Part shown: piece by piece, positions 1 through 12,000 of the stretch | How positions within the stretch are numbered: position 1 is the stretch's first letter | Layout: each line of letters begins with the position of its first letter | Source: Multiplicimicrobium sp043718225 | GTDB taxonomy: Bacteria; Omnitrophota; Omnitrophia; Omnitrophales; Aquincolibacteriaceae | Assembly: GCA_043718225.1 (NCBI GenBank) | Contig: JAYSWD010000087.1 | Coordinates: 1-17,170, forward strand | Length of the DNA: 17,170 nt | Direction: 5' to 3' | Translations under genes and position numbers: made by a program | The notes under the pieces: model-generated | Seen by the model: only the letters and a program-made list of their open reading frames with translations | Databases searched by the model: none | What the model was told of the DNA's origin: nothing

Positions 1-2
1 GT

Positions 3-3000
3 GACATTGTTGGCGCGGCTTTGTCTCGTGGGTTGAGTTCAAATGATTTGATGCGTTTAACGGAGGCTAATCTCATTCGTGTTGTTTTGAAACGGAAAGA
101 TAGCGCTGATTTTGGAGTTGTAAAAGTAAGCCAAGGAAAGTTTTTTGAAACTGAAAATACGCTTAATCTTGACGCCCTTGTTTCGGCGGGCAGCGAGGTG
201 TTTGTTTTCCTACCATTTAGCATTGACCCCTTTACCATAAAAGATTCGTTTGAGCCGGGCGTGATTTTTTTTCCGCGCTCCGCCATTCAGTATGAAGGAG
301 ATCGTCTAGCATCTGCCTCTCAAGCACGAAGCGAGCTCAGAATGGAAGGGCATACTTTGACGGATGTGAGAAAGGTTTTCGGCCGGGCTGCTGAAAATTG
401 GTTTTCCGCGCAAAAGAGAGATCAAAAGACGTTGCAGACTTTTGTGAAATCGTTGAAAGATAATTCAAAATTCAAAAAACTAATGAAACAGAATCGCGTT
501 TCTCTGTTTCAATTTGTGGTATGGCTGATTCAAAGTAAAGCGAACACGGGAACTACCGAGCTGTCTCTATTAGTTAAAGAAATCAAGAGAAAGTATCCCG
601 CCTGGAAAAACAAAGTTCCCGCGTCGAGCGCGGGACTCATGGGATATCTTCGTCTTTGGCGCGCCTTGGTATCTCCCGAAATGCAAATGTATCTCGACAG
701 CGAGCCATTTCGAAATCTTTCAGGTTATGACAAGGAAGCCGCGCTTTTAGAAAAAGTTCAGGCTTTGCCGGATCCCACCGGGATTTTACATCTGGGCCTT
801 TTGGCTCCGGCGCTTCCTGACCGCCTGAGCGCTAAAACTAGCCGTGGCGATATTTTTACTGTTGAAGTTCATTACCACCAATATCGTGCGATTCGTAAAG
901 CCATGGCGGACGCGGAGCAATCAGGGGAACTGAAAAAGTTTTTCAACTCAAAGGATTTTTTAACTGCGGATAATGTCATAGAAAGAGCGGAAGTGTTTCA
1001 GCGCTGGCTTGCGCCCCGTGTTTCAATCAGGTTGCCCGCGAGCATTCGCCATTTCTTCACGGCGCTTCCGGAAAAGTATCAGCTTTTAAGAATGGCTGAA
1101 ACGGAGCTTGTCAATTTTCACTTAGGAAAGCCGGTGGAAACAGGTTGGATCGCGCGGATCAAGTTAAACTCGCAAACGGGCACGGGCAAAGGATTGATCG
1201 CGGATATAAACCGCACCATCAATGGAAATGCCCGTCGTGTTACTTTCAGCATCAGCTCCAACAGCGCGGAAGAATTTGGGTTAAAGGCGGGCGATTTTGT
1301 GATTGTCCGCACGGAAGAATCACCCGAGAAGAAAACACAGGTTGCTTTATATAAAGAACAAGATTTTTTTGACGAAAAAACAGGCGCTGTCCGGACCGAT
1401 TTAAAACCCATTGTTGTTTATCGCGGTAAATCGGAAGTTGACGCAACCGCGCGTTCGAAAAGACGAACCCTCTCCGGAACGGGACAAGTTGATGACGGGC
1501 AAGACACGCTGGGAAGATTTTTAGCGGGTCCGACGCGTCTGACAAAAACGGATCTTCAAGGCAAAACGCTTGAATGGACTTATCCTGTCTATGTCAACGA
1601 GAATGGCGTTTTAATCATTATTCCGGGGCTTATGAAATATATTCCCTCTGGGAAATTCACGATGCAATTAACTTCTGAGCTGGGAAAAAGAAAGACGAAG
1701 CCCAAGTTTCTGCAAGTTTCCTTAGGATATAGTGAAAGTGTTGGCGTTTATCTTGCGGCACGTGATCAGAGCCAAAAGATTATCGCGACTTGGGTGCAAT
1801 CTTTAAAACCAGCCCTGAAAAATAAAGCCGTTAAAACCGATATTTATCGGCTAGCTTTCGGGGCTTATGCGAAACAAATTGTTTTAAACAGAAAAAAAAT
1901 TTCCTTTGCCGGAACGTGGAGTTCTCCTGAGAAAGTTTATGGGGGAAGGTTGAGAGTGGCGCTAAAAAGTGCGTTGGGTACGATGTTCAAGATTAGCGGA
2001 TTAGGCGGGCTGGAAGGCAAGAAGCCGTATTTTTCTCATCACGCGGAATGGCCCGATCGCAGCTATGTTGCGGTTTATCGAAACAGACAGGCAGCTAACT
2101 CTTTAGCAGATGAAGAAGGCTATGAATATTTATTGGTACGCACGATGGATGCCAAGCGCCCGCTGCAGGTTATTTGGAGTAATCCGGCATGGCAGAGGAA
2201 GAATAATTTGGGAGTTTATTTAGAGAAACAGTTGAAAGCTTATCCGGAGCATGCTGATTTTTTCGCTGACGCGGCCATCAATGCTTTGAGGCGCATGCCC
2301 ATTGACAGCGGAGTTTATATTTCAACGCTCAGCGCAATTCCTAAAAATTTACTGTTATGGCGAACGACGAAAGATCGTTTGACTGAGCTGAGATCAAAAT
2401 TAGAAGACGCAATTTCCGAGAAGCAACGGTTGGGAAAAAACAATGGTGAGTTGCTGAGAATGTGGCTTACTGAAATAAAGGCATTATTGGCCGCACCTGC
2501 CCGTTCTGAAATGCGGGACTCTCAAAAAAAACGGGGCAATAACACGTCTATGCGGCAGGCATGGGCGGCAGTCTTACAAACAATGGAAAGTAAACGGAAC
2601 AGCCCGGGCTCGACTGTTTTTCATGTCGCAGAATTTGGGGCTGCTCTTCAGCGCGTTCCGGGAGCCGGCGCGAAAATTTCAAGATCAGGCCTTGCCGGAA
2701 TTTTGGGTGCAATTACTGAGCTTGGGTTAGTTGCGCGAAGAAAAATGGAAGTGAGAGAGAAAAAGACATTCTACTATGAATATAGTCCGGAGACGGCACT
2801 CATGCAGCAGGACAACCAAGGTAACTTAAATTTTATTCTTGCGCAATGGGCATCAAAGTCCGATACGCCGCGTGTAAAAGAGCAGTTACAGCATCTCGCA
2901 TCAGGAATGTCATCGTTTCATTTGCCAAATGTTCCGCCAACGCATAGCGAGCTTGTTGAATCGTTAAAAAAAGAATACGGAGAATTTCCGGAAAAAAACG

Positions 3001-6000
3001 CCGGATTTTTGATTTACTTTCATCTTCTTGCGAAATATTTCACCGGAGAAGCTGTTCGTGCTCAGGCGTTAACTCGTTGGGTTACAGGCTGGATCAAGGG
3101 GGAAAAAAATGCGCTTGTCTATGCTAACGCATTGGCTAAGTTGGGGCTAGCTGAACTGGCGCCCGAACAAGTCGGAAACTTAAAATACAGTTGGGTTAAA
3201 GCCGTCAGACAATTTGATGCGGTTGAGCTGACTGCTATACAGCAGGCGCTGGCAAATTATGTTAGAACGCGAAAGAGCTTACCGCTTCTTGCTGATTTGA
3301 AGAAAATTCTTGAAAAAAACAAACAACCCGCAGCTTTTGACCGCGACACAGAGATTCATAAAGCGATTAGCGAAAATCTTTTACCCCAAGATTTTCGTTG
3401 GGAAAAAATTACTTTGCCCGTGCTTATGGATGCCATTGCGCGAGTTGAACTCGAAAACTTAGAAGAGTACGGTGCCGTCGGAATTCACCCCACACCGGAA
3501 AGAGTTATCGCGGTTTTAAATTCGCGTGCGGCAAAATCGGTATCAAGACCTATGAGTTGGGACAATCTTCGGCAGGTGGCGGAATACCAGGGAATTAATT
3601 TGATATTACTTGGTATTTTTTGCCGCGTGCTTCCCAAGAAACCGGCGGAATTTAAAGCGTTTGTCGAGGCGAGACTTAAGGAATTGCGCGAATCTTGTGA
3701 AGGGTGTGCTCAAATTCCAATTTCATCTACGGTGTTGTCCGCGCTGCTTGGATTTGAAAGTGTTCAAAATATTAACGCAGCGCTTGAAATGCGCAAAATG
3801 GGACAGGCGGAGCGCGACACACTTGGAATATATGCCGGCAACCGCTCAATCACAAATGAACAAAAGCCCATTTTAAGAGCGTTTCTTGCATCGATAGGGG
3901 TCGCCGAATCTGAGGCGGCGATGAAGCTTGCGGTGGGCAAACCAGTCGATACTTCAGAGTTAGCGGCGGGCGACTGGGATAAAATTTTATCAGCTCGCCG
4001 TCACTTTGATGAGAATTGGATGCTTTTTCGACTCACCATTCGCAATCGATATATTCATGAATTACAAGAGAAGGCCATTCGCCAAGCCGCGAACCAACTT
4101 GTAGCCCCGGGCAAAGGTGCCACAGTTGTGAAGTCGGCCTTAGCGCGTGTTCGATATTTAGTGCCGACGCATCCGATTGCCCAGTTTGAACATAAAGCGA
4201 ATATACTTTTGGCTCCTGTAGAAAAACGGGAGCAACTTGCTCAGTCTGCTGATAACGATTTACAAGAAATTCGGGCACAGGCAAAAGAACAAGGCAAAAA
4301 AGCGAGTGTGGAAATTCAGCAAGACCGGCCTAAGGCTAGCGTAGCACCGGCCGCAGCTCAAGCCGCGCTTCAAAAATACCAGAACCTTCTACGAGAATTG
4401 AAAACAGCGCCTCCGGCGGGGTGGAGCCAAGCCAGCGACCAGATCGACGCAGCCGTTAAAGATGCGGAACGACTTCAAAGCCTAGCGGAGCCTGAAATTA
4501 TAAATCGGCTTGGGATTTCCGCAAATCTTTGGAAGAAACACAAGGTTTTCCTCCGATATTTGCAGTCGATGGTTGCGCCCAAAACATTTATTACCCAACA
4601 GCCTCTCGCCGCATTTTTATTGGCGCTTTTTTGGAATTCATCGCCCGATCGTATCCACGGTGATTTGACAGGAAATACTTTTCTGACGGATTTAATGCGT
4701 TTTTTAGATGCTGAAACCGCAAAACTTCCGAAGGCCTATGAAGAGAGAAGCGTTTTTCTTGCGCCGTACTTGAATGTCATTTTGCAAATGGCCGCTAATG
4801 CGCGCAAAACCGGAAATCCTGCCGAGTCGGCTGCCTTGGTCTGGAGAGTGATATCTGCATTTTCAAATTACTCCCATTTACGAGAGGTTCTCAAAATATG
4901 GCTGAGCCGGAATCTTAGATTGCTCAATCCGGGTGTTAGTCAGGCCAGCGCCGTCCTGCTTAAGCTGGGAATACACGGGCAAGTCCCGGATGAAAATCGT
5001 CCGGACGTATGGGAAGCAGCCGCTGGAGCGAGCTCGAAAAAAAAGCGCTCCGAAATGCGAAACAGGGCTGTTACGGAAGAGGACGTGCGCAGGCTTAGTA
5101 TGATGGGGCTTTTGCAAAACAAACAGGGACGGACGAGATACGCAGGTTCATTTTTTGCGAATCGCGTGCATTGGAAAACTCCGGCTATCGCGGTTGCGAG
5201 CATCGATGATTTAAAAGGCTCGGGCGGCGCTCTAAAAGCAAAATCAGCGGATTCTACAGACTATATCTTTTTTGTAAAAAGTGAGCCGGAAAAATGGGTG
5301 ATTGAAAAAAATTATCCCGGTGCGCAGGTTGAAGTTTTGGGATCTATTCCGCCACAGGCCTCTTTGTTGTCTGATTCTTTTTCTGAGACCGACTTGTTTT
5401 GGCAAGCGAGCTTAACGATGCGGGCAATCCAGCGTAAGACTGCCGCGGCTAATCGAGCAGCCGCAAAGCCTAAAACCCCCGTTATTCTCGCGGATTCAAA
5501 ATTTATTGCCGCTATAAAGTATTTGTTGGCGGATCCTGATTATTCTAACAATCACGGACAGTTCAGGCATGACATCACCATGATTGAAGAGGCACAAGCG
5601 CTGAAGCAATGGAAGTGGGCGCCCAAAAAAGGCGGCCGCCGCGGCCCAAAAAAGAATTCCTTTTTTCATGTCGGCAATTTGCTAAGCGTGCTGTCCGCAA
5701 GCGAATTGACTCGCGCGGTCAGGACGTCCGCGCGCTCCGAAATGCGGACGCCCCTTGCCAGTGTTAAGCCCGGGGAGTTCGCGATAAGTTCTGAAGATGC
5801 CGTTCGTTATGAAAGAGCTGCCAAACTGGCAGAATTATTGCCCTTGACTGAAGCGGTTACTGCGGCATTCGAACAAAACAAGGCTGGCGGCGCACAAATT
5901 CAATCAGCTAAAGATGCTTTTTTTACTGCTTTGCGAATTGCAATTCTCGAGGACAAGCCGTTTCGGAGTAAGTTTTCATTAAAAAGTAGGGATAAAATAA

Positions 6001-9000
6001 AAGCGAATGTGCCGCAGGAACTGGCTGATAAGGCCAAAGGCATAGAATGGGGAGTGCTTTCCGAGATGGTGATGTCAGCGCTCAGCGAGGTTTTTGGAGA
6101 AGACATATCCAAAGAAGAATTAGTGCGGGCTTTTAAAGAAGAAGATCCGCTGCGCGGAAAAGATGAGTTTGTAGCGCAAAGTCGGCGGCAGATATTTGGC
6201 TGGCGGGAACTTGCTATTTACGCCGCTGATTTTGAAAATATTTCCGAAGACGCAAGCGCAAATTTTAATCCGCTCTATGTCTTTGCACAATTGGGTTTTA
6301 AATCGCCTGTGCGTTCCGGTTTAGATGCCGCCTATCTTTTAGAAAAGCAGGGGATCAAGTCTGTGCGCATTATTCCACCTCGCTTTGAATGGATGCCGCC
6401 TGTTCTTGAAGTTGAGCTTGAAAATCCTTTTCAAGACGCAGAAAAGCAGCAACAGGGCATCGCGGAAGCCCAATCAAAGCTGTATTTTTATGTCAGTCGT
6501 GAGAATTTGGAATCGATTTATTCCGGCAGGGGCAGCGAAATTAATCTTGATGATGCTAAGGCATTTGCGGGACGATTTGAAAAGAGCCTGGAGGGCTATG
6601 GTTTTTCGGAAACAGATCAAAAGAAGCTAAAAAGAGCCAAACAAGTTAGCTTGCTCAAGCTGGCTCTCGAAGAAAACCGCCTTTTATTGGCGAATTATTT
6701 TTTGGTTGATGCCCGACAATCAGCTTCTTTTGATCGATACAAGAAGGCGATGCAGACCAATGAACATGCTCGGGCGGCTATGGCGACACGCGAATTTAAT
6801 GCTATTGATGAAAAAGCCGAAGCGATCTTCGACGCATTTAGTGCTAAACCGGGCTCCGTGAGAAGTGAGCGTGAAAAACATGTTCAGCTCATTATTGAAA
6901 GATGGGAAGCCGCTGCCATAGCCGAGCCTACGGCTGTGGAAGAGGCTACGGAAAAGCGAGAAACATTTGGAAGGAATGACGAGGAACGCAGAGGTTTTCG
7001 GGAAAGATTTCAGTGGCACCTGATGCGAGCAGCGGCAAAGAAGTTTATAGATAAAGGCGAGGCTGCTATTCGCGCGGTGCAGTCCGGGCAAAAACTTAAC
7101 GTTGCAAAGCTGGCTATCCCCCCTCAGGACGCGGCGGACTTTCTTACGGTGCTGCAAGCGGAAGACGAGTTGCCGGAAAATCAAGCCGCTCGCGCCCAGA
7201 TTCGTGAGGAAGCTTATCGGGAATTATATGACCACATAGCACCGGAGGGAAGACTCGATGCTTTCGGAAAGAAGGAAATGCCCTTAACGGAGATCGCGCT
7301 GTTTTTCGACGCATACAGAAGGCTTTTTGAAGGCAAAACCAAGGCCAAAGTTGAGACGGCAAACCAGGTTTATTTAGTTTATCGTTTGGCGCTCCATCTC
7401 AATGCTTTGCTGGAAAAAAAATATAATGATGAGTTTTGGGAATCAATTCGATTTTCTGAAAATGAAGTTTCCCAGCGTTTCTCCCGGTATGAAGCAGATC
7501 CCGAGGCGACCTATCAAGAGGAATTAAGTTTGCGGAGAAAAAGTATTTTGGGATGGAATGTCGCAGAAACCGGCCGTCAGCATGTAGGCCAGATGATCGT
7601 CATGGGCGAGGATGGACCTAAAAACAAAGATGTGGTGAGCCTCATTCAACATTATGTCACTTTAAAAATGGGATTTGTTTCTATTTTGAAACATTTGGAT
7701 TTGGAAGGATTTATTTTTTCAAAAAACAACATCAAAAAAGTCACGATTCTTAATCCGCCTGCCGGATCGCGGTCGCCGCCAGCCCTCAAAGTCGAATTTG
7801 AAACCACGCGTGATGATGATGACCGCAGCACTTTTTACGCTTATGTTAGAAAACCCGATGAATTTTCGCCGGACGCGTTCGCGAGTTATAATAATTTCAG
7901 AGGCAACTTTGAAGAAAATTTAGCAGCCTATCAAGTTGACCCCTCCGCGCCGCAAGCAAGCCAAGAGGCAGCCATCAAAAGTCTCATTCAGCTCGCTGAA
8001 AGCGGCCGCCTCCTTTTTAATCAGGACCATCTGCTTCCAGTGGAAGGAATCGAAGGGTATATGAATTTACTCGCACAAACCGAGCCGGAAAGGCGATTTC
8101 TTTTAGAAGAAGATTTTTTAGTGTCTTTACGGGGGGAGTTAACCGGGGTTTGGCAAAAGAAAACGGATCCAGCCGCAGCTGCGAGGCCAGAAGGGTCCGT
8201 GTTAAATGATTTTGTTGCAGGCAAAATTTCCGCCATTCCGGAACGATTGCGATTGAGGGCGCTTGTGCCGCAGAAAGCCTTTCGCCCGGAACAAAATGAG
8301 CAAATAGCATTTATTTTTAATTATTTGGAGGATTGGGCCGGCATTGCCCAAGTTTTGCCATGTTTTGTCGGTGTTTTGTTGGCGCAGGACGCTACAGGAA
8401 GATGGAATTTGACCCAAGATCAAGTGGCGGGTGTGATTAACAATTTGCGTTTGGCTTTCAAAACCGAAGATGGGGAAACAATTTCAAAAATTCAAGCATG
8501 GCTTAACCAGGCTGTCGCAGCCGTGCAAAATCTTTCAGGGGATGCGCAAAAGCAATATTTATTGCAGGTCGCAGATTATTTTGTTCGTGTGCTGAGTTTG
8601 GATCATACCGATAAAAAATTTCCAGGCATTTCAAAATGGCGTGAATGGATGGTGGCTCAATCCGGAGTTACGCCCGAGCAAGGGGTAGTTTGGCTGAATT
8701 GGGTTGATGGGAGCGCGGCCAGAGCTTTGATTAAAAAAATAGGTGACGCGCATAAGATTCAGCAGCTGCCCGCGGGGTTCGATTTCGAAAAAGATCTATT
8801 GCGCCCCCATTTTGATATGGGCGCTCAAGCTGCTTTTAAAAAATCAACGGAAACCGGCGGCGATGAGTTCTTTGCGGAAAATGCGGACTTACTAGCAGCG
8901 CCATTTGTTGCCGTTATTTTACTGCTTATTGAGCACAAGAAAAAGGAATGGGAACGCATGGCAGCAATTACAAGCGAAGTAGCTTTTCGTGAAGAGGCTG

Positions 9001-12000
9001 AAGAGCGAGTGCGGCTTTTGCGCCGGAAAAATGCCAAGGCAAAACCAGCGGAAATTTTAGCGATTCAAGAAAGTGTGCGAATTTTAGTTTCCAAAGATAT
9101 TGAAGCTTTGGCGGCAGAAATTGTTTGGCTTGAAACAGCCCTCGCGGAATTGAGAGTGTCGCCTGCCAGGGCAATAAGCATTGCGGGACTTGTGAACCCT
9201 CAGCTTAATGAACGTGCGCCGTATATTTATCCCAGTGAAGAATTGCGCGCGGCACATACGCAAGAGTTTGAGGCTTGGAACCAAGACAGACAAAGGGAAG
9301 ATCTAGACCGCAAAAATTATTCCGCGGCTTATGCGGAGCTTATTGCAGGAAATACTGAGGGTGCACGCGAAAAGCTTGCGTTGATTTCGATGCCGGGAAA
9401 GACGACGCATGCCAAGATAATCGCGGAGTTTGAGAAACAGCTAGCGGCGATTGAAAGAACTACCACAGGGACGACGGATGCGAGCTCAAGCTCAACCGGG
9501 ACAGCATCCGCGTCGGCGTCTGAGCCAAAAAAACTTGGGGCAATACCACTAACGCCTGAAAACGGATTTGGATCGAATGTAGATTTTTTTAGGCAAAGGC
9601 TTCAACTGGTGCGGGGCCGTGTTTTGGGTGACAGCAACGGTTTGGATAAGTTTACTCGCAATAATAACGAAGCTGTTGCGCGCGGTGATTTATCGGACAT
9701 AGCTAGAAAATTATTGGATGCTTTGGTAAAATTTCGCGCTACTAGCGGCAAGTTGCACGAATTGGATACTGTGGAAAAATTAAATACAGAGGCGGGTAAA
9801 CTTAAAGGGGTTGCCGGCTTTTCTACGATTAACTTACCGGCCGCTTTACCGTGGATTGAAGAGCAAATCACATTGGCCTTGGCGCCAGCACTGCATGAAG
9901 TTATGAACCGCGAGAGTTTGGCTAATGCGGCTTTGAATGCATTGTTAGAAGCAGATCGCGCCGCAGTTAAAGCAAAATACAATGCATTGGTTGAGCATGC
10001 AACCAGAGTGAACGATACCCAAGGCATTGAAACCGCCTATACCTTAACCATTGCCGCAATTGAGGCCGCATCAAATTTGAGCGATCTTGAAAGAAATACG
10101 CGGAAAGGGCGTGCTGATGAGGCAAGGGCCGAACGTTTAGCTCGGGTCGACGAGGCAGTTATTGCGGAGCGTGAAAAATTTCGCGCGAAAGATATTGCGA
10201 ACATTTCAAAGAAGATGGCTTTGCTTGAGAATCACACGATAGGCTTAGAGGATGCCGTAAGTTTCCAAGCCGCACACGCGGAAGTGATGACAGCCATTGC
10301 CGCCTCACAAAGTTTAGAGCTTGGAGAGAGGACGCCTTTCGAGACCCGGGCTAATTCTTTTCGTGATCAAAAGTTAGCGTTGATAGTAGCGGCTATTACC
10401 GCAGAGCGTGAAAAAACTGAAAAAACCGCCGGCTTAAAAACTGCTATTCAAAATCTTCAAGAAAGTCTTTATGAAAATTTAGATGCAGCAAAAGTTGAGC
10501 ATAAGAGAATCAGTTCAGAGCTTGCCAGGATTCGACCTCAAGATGAAGCGATTACAGCAATGCAAAGTGATTTAAAAGCTGCGCTTGAAAATCAAACGGA
10601 ATTTTTTAAACTTCTTACAAGTGTTACAGGTTGGCGAAATCAAAATCATGAAGAGGCTTTTACTGAATTAGCGATTACTACAAAAGCGGCTGAATTTGAA
10701 TCTGAAATTCCGGCGTCAGCAGCGAGCGTTCCACAAAAGCAAAGATTATCCGCGGTAATTTCCAAAGCAAAAAACATTCGCCTTACAGAGCTTGAAATCG
10801 ATCCGCTCGCTAAAAAATTGTACGATACAAAAAAGTTAGATCAATGGAATTCGTTGGATGAAGTTGATGCTGCTTTGCAGGCGGTTCGAAATATTGCAAC
10901 AAAGTATGAAACCTCTGAAGATTTAGAGATAAAGCGCATTATCGGAAAGCCTAGGCAGGGCATTGCTTTTGCTTCAGGATTAATTGCGAATGCTGAAACG
11001 TTGAAAACAAAACTTGTGCCGATCATTGCCGCACGAATTGATAGGGCAAAGAAAAAAATCGAAGAAATAAATGCAGCGATTCTTGTTTGGGCAGACAAAA
11101 CCGACGTCGAAGAACTTGTTGGTGTGGATGTGGATGAGGCAAAAAGAGTGCTTCAGGTTGAAATTAATGGGTTGCCGTCTTTGCCGGAATTGGCCAGCGC
11201 GGCAGCTGAAATTCAAGAAAGACTTGACTCTGTTTTTGAGGGTGTTGCGAAACTCATGGTTCTCGCGCGAGCCTTAGAGACCGCGGGCGTTGAAATTGAA
11301 CCCAAAATGACGGAATTACGCAATCTTGTGGTAACAGCTGAGACAGCAGATACACGGCTCGATGCATTTACTGAAGCTGTTGCATCCATTGTTAGTCATC
11401 ATAAAATTCCTGAAGATAATTTAAAAGCAAGAGATTGGACAGAAGCAGTTGCAAAGCTTATCCAAACCAAAAAAGAAGATCGTGAAAAAGCAAAAGATGT
11501 GGAAGGGCAAGCAATAGAATTATCCGGAGCGATTAATACCCTTTTAGCAAGAGTCATGTCTGCTGCAGCGGAGGCGCTTGCTCAGCTACGTGCAGATATT
11601 GAAGGTAGAATAGATCAATTAAAAATACTTGGTAAAAATGGCCCAACTTTAGCTGCTTCTTCGGCGGCTTTGGTTGAGGCGATGTTTAGCGCTCGTCAAG
11701 CAATGCTTTCAAGCGGGCAAACTGCCGCTCCGGTTCCGGAAGTCCCGGCTCTTCTTGAGCCTTCGCCCGTGCCCAGTACTAACGGAAAACAAGAAGTGAT
11801 AAAGGCCTTAGTTAAATTTACAGCAGGAAGTGGATTAAGTGGCCGTGTTGATGCGCTTCTTCTAAGAAATGGCGCTAATTCTGAGCGTCAGGTCGGCGTA
11901 AAAGAAAAAGTTGCGCCTGTCATTCAAAGGGCAAATGAATTTTTTACAGAATCCATGATTAATTTAGAAGGGGATGAAGCAATCGCCTATGAAGCCTGGC

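Noticed and set aside
3696..3707. CEGC as a zinc or redox site in the giant protein.
   Set aside because: A single CxxC without a second ligand pair nearby and in a helical, otherwise cysteine-free stretch gives no support for metal binding.
6720..7184. A 154-codon frame on the - strand inside the giant gene, and similar internal frames elsewhere in it.
   Set aside because: They lie opposite well-supported coding sequence and show no domain or ribosome binding site.
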